Below, piece after piece: positions 32,359-39,722 of a stretch of DNA of 41,791 bases (positions within the stretch are counted from its first letter, which is position 1; each line of letters begins with the position of its first letter). A program made the translations under genes and the position numbers. Under the pieces are notes generated by a model. The model did no database searches, was not told the origin of the DNA, and saw only the letters and a list, made by a program, of their open reading frames with translations. Location: the NCBI GenBank assembly GCA_031363055.1, contig JANLTP010000211.1, forward strand, positions 1-41,791, written 5' to 3'. Source of the DNA: JANLTP01 sp031363055 (GTDB lineage Bacteria > Pseudomonadota > Gammaproteobacteria > Burkholderiales > Burkholderiaceae_E).

Positions 32359-33360
32359 ATGGCACAGATTGTTCTCGGATTAGGCGCTTCGCACACGCCC
32401 TTGCTGACCCTGGACAGCGCACAGTGGGCGCATCGCGCGGCGGTCGACTACGCCAACCCGAACCTTAATCTCTCGGATGGACGCTGGCTCAACTACGCCG
32501 AGCTGCTGGCCGAAGTCGGACCCCGATACGAAGGTGTTGTCACCGCCGAAGTACTGGGCCGCAAGGCGCTGGCTTGCAGCGCCGCGCTGGACCGAATGGC
32601 GGATACGCTGGCGGCGGCCAACCCGGATGTGGTCGTCATCATCGGCGACGATCAGGCCGAACTGTTCAGCCCCAGCAACCAGCCGGTGATTGCGCTGTTC
32701 CATGGCGACGAGATCATCACCAGCGACAAATACGGCCGTAAGGATGCGCCCGATTGGGTGCGCCAGATGGGCGAGGGTTACTTGATGGATGAATCACACC
32801 GGTTGCCCGGCTCGCCGACGCTGGCGATCGAGCTGATCGAGGGGCTGATGGATGATGGAATCGATGTCGCCAGCGTAGCCGACGTCAAAGATCCGCAGAC
32901 GTCTGGGTTCGGGCATGCGTACGGATTCATCATCAAGCGCTTGCTGCGTGGCCGTCGTATTCCGGTCGTGCCGGTTCTGCTGAACACTTATTACCCGCCG
33001 AATGTTCCGAGTGCGGCACGTGTATACGATATGGGTCTGGCGTTGGCTCGCGCGATCGTTCGATCGCCACAAGATCTGCGCATTGCGGTCGTGGCATCCG
33101 GCGGCTTGAGCCACTTTGTAGTTGACGAAGAACTTGATCGAAAGGTACTGGCGGCGTTTCTCGACAAGGACGCAACGGCGTTGCGGGCCATCCCGCGCAG
33201 TGCCCTGCATTCGGGGTCCTCCGAGATCCTGAACTGGATCATGACGGCTGCCGTGGTGGATTCGTTGCCGCTCAGTTGGCACGAATACCAGCCGCTCTAT
33301 CGCACGGCGGCCGGTACCGGTGTTGGCGCGACCTTTGCGATTTGGCAGGACGCGAGTTGA
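32359..33360 (+). CDS. LigB-type extradiol dioxygenase family protein
   Basis: A 333-residue protein of the class III extradiol ring-cleavage dioxygenase (LigB) family. H12 is in GLGASHTPL, as in LigB, and the acid-base His is in SGGLSHFV near residue 255. Where relatives carry the second iron His (NDH motif), this protein has IIGDDQAELF, so Gln99 takes its place. SGSSEILNWI may supply the Glu ligand. It may still bind iron in an altered site or may have another activity. It starts six bases after the RidA gene and is convergent with the Rieske oxygenase gene with three bases between stops. Confidence 0.88.
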   Translation: MAQIVLGLGASHTPLLTLDSAQWAHRAAVDYANPNLNLSDGRWLNYAELLAEVGPRYEGVVTAEVLGRKALACSAALDRMADTLAAANPDVVVIIGDDQAELFSPSNQPVIALFHGDEIITSDKYGRKDAPDWVRQMGEGYLMDESHRLPGSPTLAIELIEGLMDDGIDVASVADVKDPQTSGFGHAYGFIIKRLLRGRRIPVVPVLLNTYYPPNVPSAARVYDMGLALARAIVRSPQDLRIAVVASGGLSHFVVDEELDRKVLAAFLDKDATALRAIPRSALHSGSSEILNWIMTAAVVDSLPLSWHEYQPLYRTAAGTGVGATFAIWQDAS

Positions 33361-33363
33361 ACT

Positions 33364-34677
33364 CTAGGAAGCCGACCGCACCGTTCGTGGACCGACGAGC
33401 CCGGCCTCCAAGCCCTTGAACTCCTGAACCTCGAGTCCCATCGCCTCGGAAAACTGCTCGCGCACTGATTGCGGTTGGCCTGCCTGGAAGACATAGCTCG
33501 TCGATAGCAAGCGCAGTCGCGGATCGGCCAGAATCTCTTCACGTGAATGTCCGGCGAGCACGATATGGCGCTCAGCGATCGGCAGCGACACGCGCAAGTT
33601 CTTCGCCAGATCGCGGATCACTCCTTTCGGATCCTTGCCAGTGGCGATCGCGGTCAGATCGTCCTCGAAGCGGCGCCGAATCATCACGATGCCACGGTCG
33701 GACGTGCCCAGATGTTCCTTGCTTCGATCTGCGATCGCGCCTTGCCCGACCCAGGCTATGAAGTCCTGGTTCATGACGTGCGTGTCGATCCATCGGCCGT
33801 CAGCGTCCTTGAGCGGCCCGATCCAGGTTGGAATGGACGTTTGAACATAAGGTTCCTGCTCTGTAGGCACTCGCGTGAACTTCCAGGTCACGCTCAAGGT
33901 CGTCACATCATCGATCGGCACGCGCCACTCGAAATGCTCACCCAGGAAGAATCCGGTAGGCCACAGGAACACACGTCCCACCGTCCACAGCGGATTATGT
34001 TCATCCGTGTCTTCCTTGATTCTTTTGTAGACGAAGCCGTGCTCGAACTCCTCGAAGGCGAGCTGCAAATGGGTGGGACCATACGGCTTGACACCACTGC
34101 GCAAGCGCTGTCCCCAGTTCTCATGCATCCATTCGAAGTGAACCGGATCAATCGAATTTTCCTGGCATTGCAGCCAATTGCACGGCACTTCGGATATGAC
34201 GATCTGAACAAAGCCGTTGCTCCAGGAAAACGGCTCCCAGTCTGGCAGGCAGGGCGCCGGTGCCGGACCCAGGTAAGCCCACACCAGACCACCCTTGAGT
34301 TCGACCGGGTAGCTGGTCGTCTGAATGCGCGACTTGAAGTTGCGCTCGGGTGCGGTCGTGTCCTCGTAGGGTTGCGACAGGCAAGCGCCGTGATGATTAA
34401 AACACCAGCCGTGATAGTGACAGCGCAGGCCGTTGGTCTCGACCATGCCGTTGACCAGATCCGCGCGTCGATGCGGGCAATGGCGCTCGAGTAACCCGAA
34501 GACTCCGGAAAGGTCTCGGTACAACACCAGATCCTCACCGAACAGTCGCATCGGCTTCGTGCTGCGCGACTCGAATTCGGAGACACCGGCAATCGGCATC
34601 CAGTAGCGTCGCAGCAGTTCTCCCATCGGAGTGCCGCGACCGACTCGGGTCAGTCGTTCATTTTGTTCAGGGCTCAT
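33364..34677 (-). CDS. Rieske non-heme iron oxygenase, large subunit type
   Basis: A 437-residue oxygenase. ATG 34677 follows AGGA; 15 extra codons upstream are rejected. The Rieske cluster ligands are C67-P-H69 and C86-x2-H89. The mononuclear iron site is in QENSIDPVHFEWMH, with H180 and H185, and D177 as the bridging acid. Length and layout fit the phthalate-dioxygenase/vanillate-demethylase type, which hydroxylates rings or removes O-methyl groups using a separate reductase. No reductase gene is in the window. It is convergent with the LigB-like gene, which fits a joint aromatic pathway. The VapC gene ends 22 bases upstream. Confidence 0.93.
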   Translation of the reverse strand: MSPEQNERLTRVGRGTPMGELLRRYWMPIAGVSEFESRSTKPMRLFGEDLVLYRDLSGVFGLLERHCPHRRADLVNGMVETNGLRCHYHGWCFNHHGACLSQPYEDTTAPERNFKSRIQTTSYPVELKGGLVWAYLGPAPAPCLPDWEPFSWSNGFVQIVISEVPCNWLQCQENSIDPVHFEWMHENWGQRLRSGVKPYGPTHLQLAFEEFEHGFVYKRIKEDTDEHNPLWTVGRVFLWPTGFFLGEHFEWRVPIDDVTTLSVTWKFTRVPTEQEPYVQTSIPTWIGPLKDADGRWIDTHVMNQDFIAWVGQGAIADRSKEHLGTSDRGIVMIRRRFEDDLTAIATGKDPKGVIRDLAKNLRVSLPIAERHIVLAGHSREEILADPRLRLLSTSYVFQAGQPQSVREQFSEAMGLEVQEFKGLEAGLVGPRTVRSAS

Positions 34678-34699
34678 GACAGTTTGTCCTGGGTCGAGA

Positions 34700-35101
34700 C
34701 TACCAAGGCGATACGCACTCAACGCCCAACGGCTTCACGGTTCCCGGAGTATCCTCGGAATAGAGTTTCTTTACCCCGTTTTCAGCACAAATGGCAATGA
34801 TCAATGCATCCCAATATTGCATCTGCTTATCGGTGGCCAATCGCATCGCAGCGGTGTGCGCAGTCAGCGTTGAAGGAAGTGCTGGCATGACGACAATGAA
34901 TGCGTCGACGGCCGCCAGCGCCTCTTGTCGAGTCATGTACTTGCGGCGGGTCATCAAAGAATAGAACTCTCCATAGACCTGCGCTGCTATAGGCCAACCG
35001 GCGTTGGTCGCGCGACTCAACAACTTTTTCGCAGTCTGCTCCTTTGTGCCATCGATATCGCTGACCGCATAGACGAACACGTTTGTATCGAGCGAGTTCA
35101 A
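34700..35101 (-). CDS. PIN domain toxin, VapC-like
   Basis: A 133-residue PIN-domain ribonuclease. The acidic metal-binding residues are D5 (SLDTN), E45 (YGEFY), D98 (QYWDALI) and D117 (YSEDTPG), all present, so activity is likely intact. VapC toxins cut tRNA or rRNA when the antitoxin is lost. The start codon is TTG at 35101, overlapping the antitoxin stop as TTGA, which couples translation and probably keeps toxin output low. The Rieske oxygenase gene follows on the same strand after 22 bases. Confidence 0.9.
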   Translation of the reverse strand: MNSLDTNVFVYAVSDIDGTKEQTAKKLLSRATNAGWPIAAQVYGEFYSLMTRRKYMTRQEALAAVDAFIVVMPALPSTLTAHTAAMRLATDKQMQYWDALIIAICAENGVKKLYSEDTPGTVKPLGVECVSPW

Positions 35102-35346
35102 TTGTCGTATGCCTCATTGCGATCGAATTTCCCCTTGAACGGTCTTTTCGAACGAATGGCGAGCGCGCGCTGAATCAATGCCTGCCTGTCTTCGCCGCCA
35201 GTAATTGAATCAGCACGGACAAGCTTCAGGGGCGCTCGACCACGACGTGTGATGATGACTTCCATGCCGGCATCGACCATGGCGGCGTAATGCGTGAAAT
35301 TGTGAACGGCGTCGCGCGCGGTAGTGGACAAGGTGCGATCGGCCAT
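35098..35346 (-). CDS. Phd/YefM-type antitoxin
   Basis: An 82-residue antitoxin partner of the VapC-like gene. ATG 35346 follows GAGGA. The N-terminal half fits Phd/YefM proteins (MADRTLSTTARDAVHNFTHY, then GMEVIITRRGRAPLKLVRAD), which bind DNA as dimers. The C-terminus (RSKRPFKGKFDRNEAYDN) would be the toxin-wrapping tail. Autorepression of the pair is expected; an imperfect inverted repeat lies about 35 bases upstream. Confidence 0.88.
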   Translation of the reverse strand: MADRTLSTTARDAVHNFTHYAAMVDAGMEVIITRRGRAPLKLVRADSITGGEDRQALIQRALAIRSKRPFKGKFDRNEAYDN

Positions 35347-35381
35347 GGATTCCTCGAGCACGAGATTGGGATTCACAAATG

Positions 35382-35397
35382 TATCACAACTTGTATA
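35382..35397. promoter_or_regulatory. Imperfect inverted repeat upstream of the antitoxin, candidate operator
   Basis: TATCACAACTTGTATA is roughly symmetric (TATCACAA against TATACAA on the other strand). It lies 36 bases before the antitoxin start, in an AT-richer patch than its surroundings. Phd-type antitoxins bind short palindromes at this kind of position. Confidence 0.35.
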
Positions 35398-35500
35398 ACC
35401 GAAGGGTCTCGCACGGCGGCGATGTCAGTAACGAATGAGCTGTCCGGTGCATGGCAAGTAATCTGTCCGGTTTCTGAAGAGTTCATGTCCTCTCGACAGC

Positions 35501-35517
35501 GTGGCCGCAGCGGCCAC
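35501..35517 (-). terminator. GC-rich hairpin just past the Bug protein gene
   Basis: GTGGCCG and CGGCCAC pair perfectly around a three-base loop. The hairpin lies two bases beyond the stop at 35520 on the minus strand. There is no T-run, so it may slow polymerase or protect the 3' end rather than act as a full intrinsic terminator. Otherwise 35398-35500 shows nothing recognisable. Confidence 0.4.
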
Positions 35518-35519
35518 CG

Positions 35520-36557
35520 TCATTCCAGCGATATCTTCGCCCGCGCCACCGTCTCGCTGATCCACTTCATACTGCCTTCGATGCGCGTTCGAAATTCGCG
35601 TGCGTCGGCCATGACCGGCGACAGCCCCAGATTTTGAAACTTGCTGCGAACCTCTGGCTCGGCGGCGATGGCGCGCGCGGCGCTCTCGAGTCGCGTCACC
35701 ACCTCGTCAGGCAGTCCAGCCGGGCCGAACAGACCGAACCAGGCGTCCAGTGGCATGTCCGGTGCGCCCGCCTCGCTCAGCGTCGGTATGTTTGGATGCT
35801 GGGCCATTCGCTGCTCGTTGAATACGGCCAGCACCTTGATGCGGCCGTCGCTCGATTGCGGCAGAACGATCGGGTCGAACATGAGCTGAATACGACCGGC
35901 TTTCATCTCGAGTACGGCGTCCGCACTGCCTTTGCCCGGCACATGCACGATGTCGGTTTCGGTGAGCATCTTGAACAACTCGCCCATCAGGTGACCGTAG
36001 GATCCGACGCCGGCCGAGCTGAAGTTCAGCTTGCCGGGCTGCCGCTTCGCCAGTGCGATCAGCTCGGTCACACTATTGACCGGCAACTCCGCGTTCACGC
36101 CCACGAAGTTCACCGAGTCGACGAGCTTCGCGATCGGCGTGAAATGGCGCAGCGGATGATAGGGCGACGGATTGCGCGCCGCCGATTGCACCGCCATGCC
36201 GCCGATATTGGTCGACAACAAGGTGTAGCCGTCGGCCGGTGCTGACATGACGGTACGGGAACCGAGGATCGCAGCCGCGCCGGACTGGTTGCGCACAATG
36301 AAGCGCTGACCGAGCAGTCGTTCGAAGCCCTCTGCGTAGATATGCGCCGGTACGTCGTTGGTGCCGCCCGGGTTGTACGGCGAGATGATGGTTACCGGGC
36401 GGTTCGGCCAGGGTCCGGTCTGGGCGTGCGCGCGACCCAGAGCGGCGGCTGCGCCCAGCGACCCCAACGCAGCCAATGCCAGACGCCGGTGCGCTGCGGG
36501 TCCTGGTCGCGATCGCAATAGACCGTCGCTTTCCAGACGGTCACTTTCGAATTTCAT
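35520..36557 (-). CDS. Bug-family (TctC-type) solute-binding protein
   Basis: A 345-residue exported binding protein. The ATG follows GGGAGA. A signal with paired arginines (HRRLALAALGSLGAAAALG, cleavage after AHAQ) precedes WPNRPVTIISPYNPGGTND, the Bug-type opening, and VMSAPADGYTLLSTN is also typical. It lies 27 bases downstream of the CaiB-type CoA transferase gene on the same strand, so the two probably form an operon: a carboxylate is captured and later activated as its CoA ester. No TctA or TctB gene is present. Ligand unknown. Confidence 0.9.
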   Translation of the reverse strand: MKFESDRLESDGLLRSRPGPAAHRRLALAALGSLGAAAALGRAHAQTGPWPNRPVTIISPYNPGGTNDVPAHIYAEGFERLLGQRFIVRNQSGAAAILGSRTVMSAPADGYTLLSTNIGGMAVQSAARNPSPYHPLRHFTPIAKLVDSVNFVGVNAELPVNSVTELIALAKRQPGKLNFSSAGVGSYGHLMGELFKMLTETDIVHVPGKGSADAVLEMKAGRIQLMFDPIVLPQSSDGRIKVLAVFNEQRMAQHPNIPTLSEAGAPDMPLDAWFGLFGPAGLPDEVVTRLESAARAIAAEPEVRSKFQNLGLSPVMADAREFRTRIEGSMKWISETVARAKISLE

Positions 36558-36584
36558 GCGTATCTCCCGGTTTGGCTGCGAGGC

Positions 36585-37766
36585 TCAGAGTGCCTGCAGC
36601 ACTCCATCCTTTAATGCCTGCTGAATCCGCTCCTCGGCCACACCCGCTTCGCGCAGCACCTCGAGCGTATGCTCGCCGATGGCAGGCGCCGGTCGGCGCA
36701 CGGTTGCCTTCCAGCGTGAAGCGCGCGCCGGAAAGCCCAACTCGCGCATCGGACCGATACCTGGTTGATCGACCTCGACGATGAGACCCAGATGTTTGAC
36801 CTGATCGTCTTCAAACACTTGCGGGAACTCATAAACCGGGCCGGCTGCTATAGCGGCGGCTTCCATGCGCTCAACCCACTCCTCGGTCGAGCGCGAGCGG
36901 AAAATCGGATCAACCCGAGCGCGGAATGCGTCGCGGTTCGCGATGCGCAGGGCATTGCTGGCAAAGGTGGGGTCCGTGCCTAGCGGCGAGTCGCCGAGTG
37001 CGTCACAGAAACGCCCCCATTGCACCGGATTGAGCAAGGTGATGCTGATGAGACCGTCCTTCGTCTCGAACACCTCGGCCGGGCAGACCACCGCATTGCG
37101 GTTACCGGCGCGCGCCGGCACCACTCCGCCGGTCAGGTAGTTGGCGGCCGGGTCAGGCAAGAGACCCAACGCCGAGGACAGCAAGTTGACATCGACATGT
37201 TGACCCTGGCCGGTCCGAAAGCGATGAACGAGCGCTGCGTTAACCATCGCGAATGCCATGTAGGAGCTGGCCGCGTCGGCCAGCGAGCCGCCTGGTCGCA
37301 GCGGCGGACCACCCGGCACTCCGGTAATTGCGCTGATGCCGCTCATGCCCAGCGCCACGCCGTTATAGCCCGGTTTGTGCCCCTTCGGCCCGTCCTGGCC
37401 GAAGCCCGACACCGATGCATAGACCACTGCCGGATTAATCGCGCAGATGGCCTCGTAGCCCAGGCCCAACTCGGCGGCGGTGCCCGGCAGGAAGTTCTCG
37501 ATGACGACGTCGGCGCGTGCCGCAAGGATCATTGCAAGATCGCGGCCCTCGGGTTTTTTCAGGTCGATCGCCACGCCGCGCTTGTTGCGGTTTACCGCCG
37601 CGAACGCCGGGCTGATGCCGTTCTTGCCGCCGATGTGCCGCATGTCGTCGCCGGCGCCTGGCCGCTCGACCTTGATGACGTCGGCACCCAGATCAGCGAG
37701 TAGCATCGCACAATAGGGTCCCGCAATGACCCGTGACAGATCGAGAACCCGGATTCCTTCCAGCAT
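36585..37766 (-). CDS. CaiB/BaiF family (class III) CoA transferase
   Basis: A 393-residue CoA transferase. ATG 37766 has GAGG five bases upstream and gives MLEGIRVLDLSRVIAGPYC, the standard family opening. Other hallmarks are LADLGADVIKVERPGAGDDM, NRNKRGVAIDLKKPEG (with the catalytic Asp next in the sequence), and VVIENFLPGTAAELGLGYE. Members move CoA between carboxylic acids, such as formate/oxalate, succinate/benzylsuccinate or succinate/itaconate-type pairs. The partner acids are unknown. It is divergent from the isomerase gene at 37955. Confidence 0.93.
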   Translation of the reverse strand: MLEGIRVLDLSRVIAGPYCAMLLADLGADVIKVERPGAGDDMRHIGGKNGISPAFAAVNRNKRGVAIDLKKPEGRDLAMILAARADVVIENFLPGTAAELGLGYEAICAINPAVVYASVSGFGQDGPKGHKPGYNGVALGMSGISAITGVPGGPPLRPGGSLADAASSYMAFAMVNAALVHRFRTGQGQHVDVNLLSSALGLLPDPAANYLTGGVVPARAGNRNAVVCPAEVFETKDGLISITLLNPVQWGRFCDALGDSPLGTDPTFASNALRIANRDAFRARVDPIFRSRSTEEWVERMEAAAIAAGPVYEFPQVFEDDQVKHLGLIVEVDQPGIGPMRELGFPARASRWKATVRRPAPAIGEHTLEVLREAGVAEERIQQALKDGVLQAL

Positions 37767-37852
37767 GATCACCTCAACACAAACACGACGACGTTACTGG
37801 CATGATAGCCGCGAATTGCCAGCGCGTCGGCGGCGCCTGCGGCACGGTTTCA

Positions 37853-37888
37853 GTCTGCCCAACCGTCTGCCCAACCGTCTGCCCAACC
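37853..37888. repeat. Three identical 12-bp tandem repeats
   Basis: GTCTGCCCAACC occurs three times end to end without a mismatch. It lies in the 188-base gap between the divergent CoA transferase and isomerase genes, 66 bases before the isomerase ATG. Because the copies are identical, it is probably the most recent of the tandem repeats in the window. Confidence 0.9.
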
Positions 37889-37954
37889 GTTAGCGCGGAA
37901 GGTACACTGAGTGGCCTCGGGACCTGGGGAGAAGACAATTCAGGAGCATCGAAT

Positions 37955-38596
37955 ATGACGTCCATCGTAGACCTCTTCTGGTCGTTCCGCAGCCCCTATT
38001 CCTATCTCGCGATGCCGGGCGCTCTGAAGCTCGAACAGGACTTCGCCGTCGAAGTGCGCTTGCGGCCCGTATTGCCGTTGGCGGTACGCGACCCGGCCTT
38101 CTTCAGCGCCGACAACCTCAAACGTGCGAAGTACATCCGCCTCGACTGGCTGCGTCGCGCCGAGATGTTGGGCATGCCGAACATTTGGCCCTCGCCCGAT
38201 CCGATCGTGCAGGACATGCGAACTTACGCCATCGCCGAGCATCAACCCCATATCTTCCGTCTGACGTTCCTCGGCGTCGAGGCGGAACGACGTGGTCACG
38301 GCATCGAGTTCGCGTGCGCCGTGTCGGCACTGATTTTTGGTGGCACGCGCGACTGGCATCTCGGTGAACATCTGGCACTTGCCGCACAGAAAGCGGGATT
38401 GAACCTGGCAGAAATGGACGCGGCAATCAGCGAGGCGACCTCGCATCGCGCCGAAGTGCAAGCCAGCCAGCAGGCGCTGACCGATGCCGGTCACTGGGGT
38501 GTTCCAACGTTTGTGTACGAGGGTGAACCGTTCTTCGGCGAGGATCGTATCGATACCTTGCGATGGCGGCTCGGCAATCGCGGTCAGGCGCGGTGA
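37955..38596 (+). CDS. 2-hydroxychromene-2-carboxylate isomerase-like protein (DsbA/GST-kappa fold)
   Basis: A 213-residue protein of the DsbA-like GST-kappa family. ATG 37955 has CAGGAG upstream; the open frame from 37802 through the 12-bp repeats is rejected. WSFRSPYSYLAM contains S13, which activates glutathione in these isomerases, and GHWGVPTFVYEGEPFFGEDRI is the conserved C-terminal part. Known members isomerise 2-hydroxychromene-2-carboxylate in naphthalene breakdown, but many homologues have unknown substrates. A glutathione S-transferase fragment begins right after its stop, so the intact ancestor probably had both genes in one operon. Confidence 0.9.
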   Translation: MTSIVDLFWSFRSPYSYLAMPGALKLEQDFAVEVRLRPVLPLAVRDPAFFSADNLKRAKYIRLDWLRRAEMLGMPNIWPSPDPIVQDMRTYAIAEHQPHIFRLTFLGVEAERRGHGIEFACAVSALIFGGTRDWHLGEHLALAAQKAGLNLAEMDAAISEATSHRAEVQASQQALTDAGHWGVPTFVYEGEPFFGEDRIDTLRWRLGNRGQAR

Positions 38597-38653
38597 ATGA
38601 ACAACCCCTATCGCGTCTTCGGCTCCGAGCTGTCGCCGTAATCGCTCAAGGGT
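38597..38653 (+). pseudogene. Glutathione S-transferase N-terminal fragment
   Basis: The ATG at 38597 touches the stop of the isomerase gene and reads MNNPYRVFGSELSP, stop, SLKGK. Glutathione S-transferases of one common type begin in this way, with SPYSLKV where the stop now is, so a Tyr codon has become TAA. After SLKGK the similarity ends. No thioredoxin-fold core or C-terminal domain remains. The reading is too short to place in a GST class. Confidence 0.6.
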
Positions 38654-38713
38654 AAGTGCTCCACGAACCACGCCCTTGAGGCGATGCGCGAAGTAAACCA
38701 AACTTAGAGTGCC

Positions 38714-38827
38714 CTGGGCAAGGCGATGGCGTACCTGGTCAAGTTCTGGCCCAAGCTGATTCGCTATATCGAACGGGGCGACACGCCGGTCGATAACAAT
38801 CGCTGTAAGAACGCGATCAGACCGTGG
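38714..38827 (+). pseudogene. IS66-family transposase remnant (C-terminal part of the core)
   Basis: 38 codons read LGKAMAYLVKFWPKLIRYIE followed by RGDTPVDNNRCKNAIRPW. This is the DDE-domain end of IS66 transposases (ALNYLLNQWPKLVRYLEDG, then DNNxAENAIRP in known members). The final catalytic Glu is lost or shifted (RCKNA). No start, no other IS66 genes and no terminal repeats are seen nearby, so only a scar remains. The frame runs straight into the next gene fragment. Confidence 0.8.
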
Positions 38828-38828
38828 T

Positions 38829-38951
38829 GTGAGCGGTTCAATACTGAGCTCGATTCGCAGCCTGGATTACGTTGTTTTGATCTGCAGTGATCTTGTTGCC
38901 ATGAAGTATTTTTACCATCACGTTATGGGCTTTCCGATTCATCTCATTTTC
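38829..38951 (+). pseudogene. VOC family protein fragment (N-terminal module)
   Basis: From GTG 38829 the frame reads IRSLDYVVLICSDLVAMKYF then YHHVMGFPIH, the first strand and helix of a VOC-fold protein (DYVxLxVSDLxAMxxFYxxVLGFP). After about residue 41 the similarity stops, although the frame stays open to 39068. The rest of the frame is antisense to a different gene fragment (38994-39149), so this is a truncated gene fused to unrelated DNA. Confidence 0.6.
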
Positions 38952-38993
38952 CAGGCTGCGGCGCGAACCGAAGGCGTTGGCGCACTGGAAGAA

Positions 38994-39149
38994 GAAGCGA
39001 TGATGGCGCCCGGCTTCGGCCCGCAGGCCCGAACTGCCATCGGCAGACACTCGCTCGCGAAACTCTGATTCGACCCGTTGGAACGAACCATCTTTGGCTT
39101 GACGCGCGCCGTCATCATCAGTCCAAACGCCACCGACCAGCATACCCAT
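38994..39149 (-). pseudogene. Glutathionyl-hydroquinone reductase N-terminal fragment
   Basis: On the minus strand an ATG at 39149 opens MGMLVGGVWTDDDG, then GSFQRVESEFRERVSADGSS and GLRAEAGRHH. This matches the start of glutathionyl-hydroquinone reductases (YqjG/ECM4/PcpF group), which begin MGLLVxGxW and continue FxRxExxFRxWVTxDG and FxAExGRYHLY. The catalytic CPWA motif that should follow about ten residues later is absent, because the DNA switches to the VOC fragment. The stretch 39150-39364 shows no recognisable gene. Confidence 0.6.
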
Positions 39150-39364
39150 CGTGCTTCTCTATTGGTACTCCGTTCGATCACGCTAATCGGCGCCAATCGG
39201 CGCGAATCATGTCGCTGCCGCGTTCGGTAATCTCACCCACAAAGCACCGATTTCGTACCACCGCAGATTGACGAGACGAAAACGACCGCCACAAGTCGAG
39301 ACTTCGCGGCGTCAGCGGCGAGGTAAGGGTATGCTCTGTCTTCGGTCAATTTCTGAACAGGTAC

Positions 39365-39706
39365 ATGAACATGGTCATTGTGCAAATCAACTATCGTCGG
39401 CCCGACATGAGCAAAGCCGAGTGGGACGCCCGATACACTGACGAGACGGCCGCGCCGTTCGTCAAGCTGCCCGGCCTGCAGTGGAAGGTATGGCTCGACG
39501 ATCCGACCGACGCGCAGCTCTCGGGGGGCATTTACCTGTTTGCCGATCGCGCCTCGGCCGAGGCCTACGTGGCGGGGCCGATCGTCGCGCGAATGAAGGC
39601 GAACACCGCCTTGCGCGACCTGCAGATCCGCATCTTCAACGTCCGCCAGAACATGAGCGAAATCACGCGCGCGCCGCTGCCCGGCCTGACCGAAACCGCT
39701 GATTGA
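39365..39706 (+). CDS. YdhR family protein (putative monooxygenase-like)
   Basis: A 113-residue protein of the small ferredoxin-like (dimeric alpha-beta barrel) YdhR group. LPGLQWKVWLDD, SGGIYLFADRASAEAYVAG and LQIRIFNVRQNMSEITRAPL are family-typical. Members are called mononuclear or cofactor-free monooxygenases by fold only; no activity is established for most. ATG 39365 has AGG close upstream; ATG 39371 is an alternative. It seems intact although flanked on both sides by gene fragments. Confidence 0.85.
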   Translation: MNMVIVQINYRRPDMSKAEWDARYTDETAAPFVKLPGLQWKVWLDDPTDAQLSGGIYLFADRASAEAYVAGPIVARMKANTALRDLQIRIFNVRQNMSEITRAPLPGLTETAD

Positions 39707-39722
39707 TGCCAAAACGCCGACG

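Noticed and set aside
4025..37888. The tandem repeats as CRISPR arrays
   Set aside because: Copies are directly adjacent without unique spacers, the units are too short, and no cas gene is present.
37802..37954. 51-residue N-terminal extension of the isomerase-like protein
   Set aside because: It reads through the 12-bp repeats (VCPTVCPTVCPTV) with no family likeness, and the ATG at 37955 has a proper ribosome binding site.
38714..38827. Intact IS66 element
   Set aside because: Only 38 codons of the transposase remain, without tnpA, tnpB or terminal repeats.
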